Made by a program: the position numbers and the translations under genes. Shown in pieces: positions 56,367 through 64,000 of a stretch of DNA of 64,000 nt. Numbering within the stretch: position 1 is the first letter of the stretch; every line of letters starts with the position of its first letter. The notes below the pieces were generated by a model. It was not told the origin of the DNA. It did no database searches and saw only the letters and a list, made by a program, of their open reading frames with translations. The DNA comes from Ramazzottius varieornatus. Taxonomy: Eukaryota; Tardigrada; Eutardigrada; Parachela; Ramazzottiidae. The stretch lies in assembly GCA_001949185.1 (NCBI GenBank), contig BDGG01000002.1:5818448-5882447 (forward strand), read 5' to 3'.

Positions 56367-58640
56367 TAGTGTTGCTCCGAATATTACAATCGATAATTGA
56401 CAATGACCAAAAACGACCGTCTTGGAATTCCAATATGACAATTAGAATTGGGAAGCCCAGGCTGGACAGTTCTAATATTAATTAGAATTGCGATTGGAAT
56501 TCCAAAAATAGAAGAAATTTTAACTGATAATCGGAATGCTGACAGTAATAATCCGAATTACTGAACTGGCGCCAGCTGCGCGGGAAAACGCACGTGGGTG
56601 TATTTAGTTTTGGACTTTCTACATGGTTTGGTGCTTGACTGGGTGAATATACATGCACATACGTCATTTTCTATGGGCTCGTCCGTGGGGTACTTCGCCA
56701 TGGCTTTCGGGTTGTAATCTGGTGGCTTTTTGGCTGCGACGTTGACAGCTGGAAGGTGGAAGCTCTCTGTACTGTGTTTGTAAGCATACTGATACGGCTC
56801 GAACTTTCAATTTTCAGATAAAGTTTTGTAAGATTACCGCTCTAGTAATTAGCTGACAATTCTGGTATATTTAGGGGAAATCTTGAAACGTATCAGTTGA
56901 TGTTACAAATATAGAACAAGTTGCTTTCACCTTCTGCAGTAGGAGCTCCGATCTTTTCCGGCATTGGGACCTTCTGTACCTCAGCCATGACGCGCGCGAG
57001 CACAGTCACACGTTCTCCCGCTTTCAGGAAGTTGAGGTGCTTCATGGACGGGTCCAGAGAGACAGCTCTCTTGTGAATTTCATCAATCTGAAGCTTCTTA
57101 GTGAAAAAATTTTCTGCCTGCTTCTGAAGAGCTCTGACGTCGGAAAAATCGGAAGGGGTGTACTCTTTGAAATGGCCGATAAGCTCCATGTAAGCCGGAG
57201 CGACCAGATGCAGCGTAGGGGTCTTCGAAGCGGAGAGTTGAACCGTAATATCTCTCACGGGCTCGAACAAGTCATGAATCTCCTGAATTCGTTGTCTGCC
57301 GGTTGCAAGTAGCTGTAATTCGTTTCGGTTTGCCAAGATCACTTCCAGCTCGTCGTAGACAGCTAGGACTGGAGCCAGCATCTCGACCTGGGTATTCTAG
57401 CTAATAGAAAAAACACAGTATTACTCCATAGGCAAAACACAGTATCTTTCTATATAGCTGCGAAATAGGAACGTATCTCTAACAAGTTACAAGCTCAGCG
57501 AGTATCGTACTGCTTCAGCGTTGCTTTAAGCTGACAATTCAAACCTCCTTGCTTGCAGTGCGTCACCAAAGACTTGAGTTGGTTTATTATAAATAGGGTT
57601 GGCACAGCTTCCGCGGGCATCGGAAACTGAGATTTCGCTTCGGTCTTGAAGCAAGCTTGCAAGCACGTGTTGAGAAGATGGCCTGCGCAGTTTATACGTT
57701 CAAAGTCAGAGTCGCGAAAAGCAACCTTGATGTTGCCGCCTTGATCCGTGACGAATGTGCAAAGCTTCAGGTCTTCTTCCTCCAGCCCATTTTTTTGCAG
57801 CTTCCTGAAGATAGACTTCTGTACTACCGGGCACGTTTTCCAGTCGACACTGTCCCATTCACTGGACAACAGCAACCTTTCTCGGAGCTCTGAATTCCAG
57901 TACATGTAGTGCACTGTACACCCTACAATCAAAACACTTAATTTTATAGACGCCAGTAAAACAGCGCATTACACTATTTGACCTGCAGAGATTTGTTTAC
58001 CTAAGCAAGATATTTTGGTGTATTTTTCCTCCCAAAAATCATGAGTTATACCACTACCGTTCATCCGCAGTATAGGTCTAATTTCTTCCAGCAGAGACTC
58101 AAGGATTTTTCTGGCTTTGCTCCCAACGTAGCTGCTGATTGTCGTCGGATCAGGAAGCATATCTTTCGCCGAAGGTCTCCCAGCAGGGCTGTACTTCATT
58201 GTAACATCGATCACGGTGTCAATCAGGGCTCTAAATCATTTGCCACTCACTTCTTTAAAGTTTCTTCCTGTGTACAGCACAAAATCGAGCACACACCTTG
58301 TAGACTTCTTGTGTGGCCACCAAATGAAGCTTGCGCATCTCCAGGAGGCCCGTTATTTTTGGCTGATTATCTTTTACGCCGCACTTCTGGATATGGCGGT
58401 TCAATGGATCGGTGGTGCTTCGGTCATGCACGTACTGCATGACCGAAGCACCACTACTGACCATGCACGTACTGCAGCAAACAAAGTCGAGCCTGTCACC
58501 CGAACCTATATCGACAATACGCCTCATGGTCGACCAAAAGGCTGCTGGTTTCCGACTTCCCAAAATTTCCGCTCGTAGGAGGAATATGTCATCTTTCACC
58601 AACTTGCTCACTTCTTTCACAGACATCTATCTGCAACAAT
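56367..58640 (-). mobile_element. Decayed hAT transposon with BED-finger transposase
   Basis: The terminus at 56367 (TAGTGTTGCTCCGAATATTA) and following about 320 bases match the end of the MITE at 19041. The transposase is read on the minus strand. A BED-type finger starts it (DFVCCSTCM then VHDRSTTDPLNRHIQKCG). A central part reads IDVTMKYSPAGRPSAKDMLP and PTTISSYVGSKARKILESLL. The catalytic region has LKLCTFVTDQGGNIKVAFRD and ERINCAGHLLNTCLQ. The C-terminal dimerisation part has MLAPVLAVYDELEVILANRN. It is broken by a frame change near 58290, a TGA near 58236 and a palindromic insertion in the finger at 58412-58454. The other terminus was not found. Confidence 0.75.
58412..58454. repeat. 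Perfect 19-bp palindrome with 5-base loop
   Basis: GTGGTGCTTCGGTCATGCA, loop CGTAC, then its exact reverse complement. The motif CATGCACGTACTGCA appears again directly after it (58462 on). It interrupts the BED finger coding sequence of the hAT transposase. Confidence 0.85.
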
Positions 58641-58974
58641 ATTCGAGTTTCTTATTGCATCACTGTGTTATCCCGAGCGCCTGGGTGTCCAAAGGTATTT
58701 GCTTACCTGGCTTTCTGTTGGATTTCAGAAGGTAGTACCGTTCTTCGCTTGGTAACGATTCTTCCACCAGCTGCCCGATATTTCTTTCCGACATTTTCTT
58801 TCTTTCCTGACACCTCCTCCTCTTCTCTCTCTCCGGACATTCCTCTAAAGTTATCCTCCATCGTAGCTCCGATTTCACCAGCAAAGGCGATAACTTGAGA
58901 GGCAGAAGAATAAGCCGTGAATAACAAACGAAGAAGTACAACGTCGTTGAATTCTAATATGAACAACTGGGAAG

Positions 58975-59410
58975 TAGAGCACTGGGCCGCAGATCCAAAA
59001 GTACGCTGCAACTGTGCTGCGCACATTAGCAGGGCGATGTACGCTGCGCTGTGCTGCACAACTTTCATGCCCAGTGGCTAAGCAACTGTGCTGCAGATGC
59101 ACGTTGACCTGGTGCAACTGCGCGGAACGCCGATGTATTGACGCGGTTTGTAATTCAGTCAGCGAAATCGGTATTCAACCTGGAGACCGTTGCCCTAAAG
59201 TACGGCAAAGCTGAGACGGCTGACGTTCGAATGCCCAAAAACTGTAATTTTTGTTAGGTCTCGGTAGGTGCATCCGCGCGGTAGTCTATGGCTTACTGCA
59301 GTATGCTGTGCTGTGCTGCACAAATTTCGTCAGTTCACGCGCTGCAGCTGTACTGCAGCACAGCATAGCTGCAGTGCAGTACAGCGCATGCGGCCAGATT
59401 CCGTGCTCTA
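58975..59410 (+). repeat. GCAGC-rich dispersed repeat, copy 3
   Basis: Full-length copy, TAGAGCACTGGGCCGCAGAT to GATTCCGTGCTCTA, in opposite orientation to copy 1. It abuts the 59438 MITE on its right. Confidence 0.7.
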
Positions 59411-59437
59411 ATTCCGGCCATTCAGCCGTGCCTGGGG

Positions 59438-60110
59438 TAGTGATGTTGTAATAGAGTAATACTATATTAAAGTAGATGACAGTAGATGGTTTGAGCATCT
59501 ACTATATTTAGTAATATTTAGCAAACAAAATTGGGCACCGTATTCCTATATTTATAATTTAGTAGCTTGAAACCGGAAGTGCGATATTTTATTATTGTTA
59601 AGTTGTCCATCATCTGTAGTAAAATATATTTTAATACGGGTAACGCTACCGCTGATCGAGAAACTGGTTGATTTACTAAGGTCTGATGCGTGTGTGTTGG
59701 TTTCTCGATGTGCGACCACGCCTTATAAAGTGCGCCACACCATAATGATGCCTCTACAGCAGCACGGTAGGGCTACTGCAAAATAAATAAATACCTCTAA
59801 ACATCGTGCTCCTGCATACAGTCTGACACTTTCATCCAGCCATGTTACAGTGTGCAGGTGCAGGGTGCAAGCTGTACTACAGTATTTTTGCAGATCTGGT
59901 GGTTGTGATTCTAAATCTTCAGATCTTCTGTCGAGCTCTCCGATATTAGATATATTTTAAACAAACCCCCGAAAGTTCTACTATGGTATTATTTTATTAA
60001 ATCAGGTAGACGTTTTACTATAGTAGTGGTCACTTATTAGAACTTTGATGGACGGCGGATACTTATTTTTATTGTATTAGATTTCATTAACCCATGTTAG
60101 AACATCACTA
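59438..60110. mobile_element. MITE with TAGTGATGTT ends
   Basis: Ends TAGTGATGTTGTAATAG (59438) and TTAGAACATCACTA (to 60110) are inverted repeats of about 10-14 bp. CCTGGGG lies directly outside both ends (59431-59437 and 60111-60117). AT-rich body, no coding content. hAT-like ends; the duplication reads as 7 bp. Confidence 0.72.
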
Positions 60111-60366
60111 CCTGGGGGCAATCCTCGTATTCGAGGGCAACACTTTATTCCCCTCAAAGTCTCAGAATTTGGTTGAACTTTTGGTGTAACCGTATCGCTG
60201 TTTCCGACCGGACGCTGCTGGTACTTCGTGGGCGAGTAATTACTACTGGGCACGTGGAACCGATGGTTCTGAAGTAACAGATGTTTCTTTAAGGATCTTC
60301 ATGCATTACGACTCGCTGCTGTATATTATGTGGCAACACCCGGTGGAACGGTTCGAGAGATACATC

Positions 60367-60572
60367 AAGGGGTCGACGCGGGGTTCGAAAGACTTCAGTG
60401 GCCGAGATTGTTGAGGGCAAGGGGCCATGACCCCGCATGAGAAGCCTTCTGGCTTATCCAGCAATCAAAACCGTTTCATTTACTGCCCACAGGACTTCTC
60501 ATGCGGGGTCCAGGCCCCCTGCCCTCAATAATCTCGGTCACTGAAGTCTTTCGGACCCCGCGTCGACCCCTG
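60367..60572. mobile_element. Foldback element with about 90-base arms
   Basis: The left arm AAGGGGTCGACGCGGGGTTC through CATGACCCCGCATGAGAAG is repeated in inverse with few changes up to 60572. A spacer of about 35 bases separates the arms. Flanks GATACATC (60359-60366) and GATACATT (60573-60580) are an 8-bp duplication with one mismatch. Confidence 0.82.
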
Positions 60573-60640
60573 GATACATTTGACGCAACATGACGAGCGG
60601 CGTTGTGGTGGTGTACATATTCTGTTTTGCAGGTGCCAAA

Positions 60641-61532
60641 GGGACGGTTCAAGTATTACGTAAGGCGTCCAGAGGGGGGTACTGGTCCGGAAATCTTACA
60701 AGAGTCTTACGAGAAGGGGGTAGGGGTCTTGAGAATCTTACGTAAGAGAATAAATAAATTAAATATTTAACTGGAGTAATTGCGGAACCGCAAAAAGAGG
60801 CCAGTTTTAAGACTCGAACCGTGACCCGCCGCTTCGACCAGCTGGTTATTGGCCTTGAGCGACGCACAAACACGTGCACCTGCAATTAGTGCGCATCCTC
60901 GTTCGATCGTGCCCATCGCTGCTGTGCAGTTGCACTATTTTTCCCTTAAGTGTATAGCAGAAATTTAATTCGGCAATTCTTTGGATTTACTATTTTTCTT
61001 CTCTTTTCATTTCTCATCATGGAGCCCAAACCTGGAGCTCCTCACAGGTGAGTTCTAGCATTGCTCAAGATGCTTCAGATGTGTAAATTGTAAATCTGGT
61101 CTGAATCTAAATTTCGTTACACACAGTCATGCACGAAGGGAAAGTTTAGTACGGGAAAATTTTGGAACAGGCAATTCCGAAACAGCGGAACGGAAGTTCG
61201 TACGTAGGTGTGCAATTCACACCAGTGCACTTTTTGACAGATTCCTATGGTTGAATTCTCAATTTGCCGTCTTTTCCGCCTGTTCCAAACTCTCCCTTCG
61301 TGCGTGTACCCGTGTTTGAAAACTTCCGATGGTGCGAATGGTGCTCAGCTTGTACCATCTCCCCGTTTTTCTAGCAAAATTGCGTTTTTTGCGCTTCTGA
61401 TGGGGTCTTGAAAATCTTACGTAATAAATGAGGTTTTCGGTAGTAGCTCTGGGAATCTTACGCGGTGCTTACGAGAGGGGGTAGGGGTAACGGCTCCTAA
61501 TATCGAATCTTACGTAATACTTGAACGCTCCC
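60641..61532. mobile_element. Element with GTTCAAGTATTACGTAAG ends
   Basis: Ends GGGACGGTTCAAGTATTACG (60641) and its inverse CGTAATACTTGAACGCTCCC (to 61532) agree at 22 of 24 bases. Subterminal GGGGGTAGGGG and further TTACGTAA words occur at both sides. No transposase is seen inside. It ends within a few bases of the first recognisable PSMD3 coding block. A short frame starting at 61019 and ending in a good donor lies within it. Confidence 0.7.
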
Positions 61533-61536
61533 AAAG

Positions 61537-63073
61537 AGTTTTTGCACATTCTGACGATGGTATCACGCGTGGAGGTCCTCCAGAAACAGCTGGCTTTGGG
61601 TATTATTCGCCACGTGATCCGTGGATTATCCCGGAAACCGGGAGATTGAGGCATCGAGCGCACTTAATCGAATTTGTCGAGAAAGTAAGCAGAATTGGTG
61701 CTGAGGGAGGGAACTTCATACTGATTTACTGTAATACACGTATCATATCGTTAAGCACTGACTGTGTATCTCTGTTTGCAGTTTTTTGGCGGAAGCGAGT
61801 GTTCCTAATGCCGAAGAAGTGCAGAGGTGGGTTAGGTGACCGTCTGGCACGGTGATCATAATGCTTCATTTTTAGCTTATTATGCTTTACACGGCTGGTT
61901 CGTATTCTCGTTCAGCGTGAAGAACATGCGCGATAGATCTCACCGGGAGTCGCGTCTACTTTTTCTACGCACGTACTTACGAAGTGAACGGGAAGCTGAG
62001 CAACATTCGCCGCTTTCTCCTTTCTCGATTGCGGACAGCCACTCTCCGTCAAGACGAGGAAGGACAGGCCAGCTTGGTGAACTCTTTGCTACGTAGCTAC
62101 ATCCAGGATAACTTGTACGATCAAGCCGAGAAGCTGGTCGGGAAGCTTACCTACCCGGAAGCCGTCCACAACAACCAGCTGGCTCGCTTCCAGTACTACT
62201 TGGGCCGAATCAAGGCTACCAAGCTGGAGTACTCGGAAGCTCAGCAGCATCTGTTGCAAGCTTCTCGCAAGGTCCCTTCCAACGGCGCGATCGGTTTCAA
62301 GCAGACGGTAAGAAACTGAAGAAAAACAACTGAACCTTCTTGCGTATGTCTTGATAGCACTGAACCTTTCGATCATACTGAGCTTTTCCATAGGTTCAAA
62401 AGTGGCTGGTGACCGTGGAGTTGCTCTTGGGAGACATCCCTGAACGCGCCATCTTTCTGGAGAAGGAGTACCGGGAGTGCCTCGCTCCATATTACGCGCT
62501 AACACTGGGTAAGTCGAAAGTTGGAGTTTATCAGCTGTAGCTTCATAATGGTCGGCCTTTACAGCTATTCGCGCTGGGAAGTTGGCTCGCTTCAACGAGG
62601 TCTTGAAGACGTACGCTGAGCGGTTCAAGAAGGACGAGACGTACTCGCTGATTGTCCGTCTCCGCCACAACGTCATCAAGACGGGCATCCGTACCATCAA
62701 CGCCGCCTACTCGCGCATCTCGGTAGTCGATGTGGCCAAGAAGCTGCAGTTGGACAGCGTGGAAGATGTCTACTTCATTCTGGCCAAGGCTATCAACGAA
62801 CGAGTCATCGAAGCACAGCTGCTGGCCGATTCGGGAACCCTGGTGTCCAAAGAGAACGTCAACATCTACTCGACGAAGGACCCCTTTGTGGCTTTCGACA
62901 AACGCATCAAGTTCTGCCTGGACACCCACGACCAAAGCGTCAAGGCAATGCGCTTCCCGGCCAAGTCGTATCATGGCGATCTCGAGACGGCTGAAGAACG
63001 AAGAGAACGAGAGCAGCAGGAAGCAGAGCTGGCTAAAGAGATCGCCGATGAGGATGACGACATTTATCAGAGA
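61537..63073 (+). CDS. PSMD3: 26S proteasome regulatory subunit Rpn3 (5' part irregular)
   Basis: Non-ATPase lid subunit with a PCI domain. Well-supported exons: about 61944-62307, 62394-62508, 62565-63073. They read [78 protein letters not shown], then the PCI part ([40 protein letters not shown]) and [20 protein letters not shown] with the acidic end DEDDDIYQ. Upstream, 61537-61685 reads [20 protein letters not shown] in one frame and [14 protein letters not shown] in another. Both match neighbouring Rpn3 residues, so a one-base frame change lies near 61640. The following exon (about 61781-61830, [15 protein letters not shown]) also does not join in phase. Either the assembly has errors, or the 5' end is decayed, with another exon set elsewhere. 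The last exon beyond 63073 is not identified. Confidence 0.85.
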
Positions 63074-64000
63074 GTACGTGCTTTATTTTGATGTTGTTGA
63101 AATTATTCGATGAGGATAACGATCTGCTGTAGATGGGTTCGAACTCTGTTCAGTCGTCACTGAACGATGTTCAAATTACGTTCACGCCACAGAAGTTTTC
63201 AGTATTCTTATTATTAGAACTCCATGCAGCTTTATGGTCTTCCTACAGTTTTACCTCCGAGATGTGTCAATTACTTTAATTTGACCGTGATATGCGAATC
63301 ACAGTGTGGGTGACCAAACACATGGCAGGCCACTAAAAGAACTGAATAAATGCAAGTGATTACTTGATTTGTGGTAACCGTGCTGAATGGCTTGCCATAT
63401 TTCGTTTGTTTTGGTCCACCGTGTAGTAAACAGATGGGTCATCGCAAAACAAATCAAGCGTTTGAATTGACACATCTGGGAGGTAGAACTGTATTTGACA
63501 ACTGGGAAACAGTCAGTTCAACAGTGGAGCAATACAAGACTTGCTAATATGATTGGCGAACCCGGAATTTTTCTGCAACGCATCAGATCCAGCTTTTCTT
63601 CCAGCAGCGATTTTCTTGGTCCACAAAAAGCGGCGAGGAAACACTCTCTGAACAAACTCGAGTCTGCTCGAGTGTTAGAAAGAAAGAATTAACCGTGAAA
63701 AGGAACGGCGACTTGAATATCGGAGAACCAGCTGCGAGAGGAGACAGCACACGTTTGTGGTATTGTTTTATCCAACGTCGACACCAAAGAGAAAACCAAT
63801 CAACCAACATTCCATCTTTCCGCTTTTCAACAAATACATAATTAATGACTTGCGACGTAAACCATGGGACAGTAGAGAAAAAGGAAAATACAGAAAAACT
63901 CCATTTACATTACAAGAGGTGAGTGAGCGCGAAGTCTCGTTGCTTCAGACAGGTTGCAGCTTCGGAACTGGCCGGAAGGGGATCCTCGTGAAGAGGGTGC
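63074..64000. other. End of window; no gene recognised
   Basis: Probably the PSMD3 terminal exon or 3' UTR, then about 700 bases with short frames only (longest 65 codons at 63495). No similarity or repeat noted. Confidence 0.35.

Noticed and set aside
60800-60890. tRNA-like patch on the minus strand with GGTTCGAGTC
   Set aside because: A box-B-like word and a weak box-A-like word are present, but I could not fold acceptor and anticodon stems; it may be a tRNA-derived repeat, not a tRNA gene.
1-64000. CRISPR array, rRNA or bacterial operon
   Set aside because: No regularly spaced direct repeats with unique spacers, no rRNA-like sequence; all recognised genes have spliceosomal introns.

Overview
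The window is nuclear DNA of a multicellular animal. Nearly all genes are split by short GT-AG introns, and the families are metazoan: Notum, the p80 katanin subunit, ZUP1, a GATAD2/p66 NuRD subunit, SLC22, XLF. A complete coproporphyrinogen oxidase argues against a nematode, since nematodes do not make heme. Gene spacing and intron size fit a small invertebrate (protostome) genome; a tardigrade is possible but the sequence alone does not settle it. One N (33898) shows a draft assembly.

Layout: 1-2.9 kb, the 3' two thirds of a calpain-like gene that appears to have lost its catalytic residues (+). 3.1-4.1 kb, an unrecognised membrane protein (-). 7.2-10.6 kb, katanin p80 (+). 10.8-12.7 kb, Notum (-). 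15.1-18.3 kb, two tandem 2-Cys peroxiredoxins (-). 20.2-20.9 kb, a small coiled-coil protein (-). 21.4-23.1 kb, ZUP1 deubiquitinase (+). 23.3-25.2 kb, coproporphyrinogen oxidase with a 9-nt microexon (-). 26.3-28.1 kb, a WD40/U-box protein like WDSUB1 but with no SAM domain (+). 28.5-30.7 kb, an SLC22 transporter (-). 31.7-33.4 kb, a CCCH-finger/Tudor protein (-). 34.1-35.8 kb, XLF/NHEJ1 (+). 36.1-38.4 kb, GATAD2/p66 (-). 39.5-40.6 kb, mitochondrial malate dehydrogenase (+). 41.1-42.7 kb, CNOT9 (-).

From 42.7 kb to 61.5 kb the window changes character and becomes a transposon-rich block with one doubtful RGG-rich gene. It holds two elements with very long terminal inverted repeats that share a coding exon, a Tigger/pogo-like element nested in a hAT-type MITE, a decayed hAT transposase whose terminus matches a MITE 37 kb away, several further MITEs with recognisable target-site duplications, foldback elements and a GCAGC-rich dispersed repeat. 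The last gene, proteasome subunit Rpn3/PSMD3 (61.5-63.1 kb), has clean downstream exons, but its 5' exons lie against a transposable element and do not join in one frame.

The genes are unrelated housekeeping, signalling and DNA-repair functions and form no operon. Eleven gene models were assembled by hand from splice sites, and their summed coding lengths are exact multiples of three: katanin p80, Notum, both peroxiredoxins, ZUP1, CPOX, WDSUB1, CCCH/Tudor, XLF, GATAD2 and CNOT9. MDH2 and SLC22 also close in frame.
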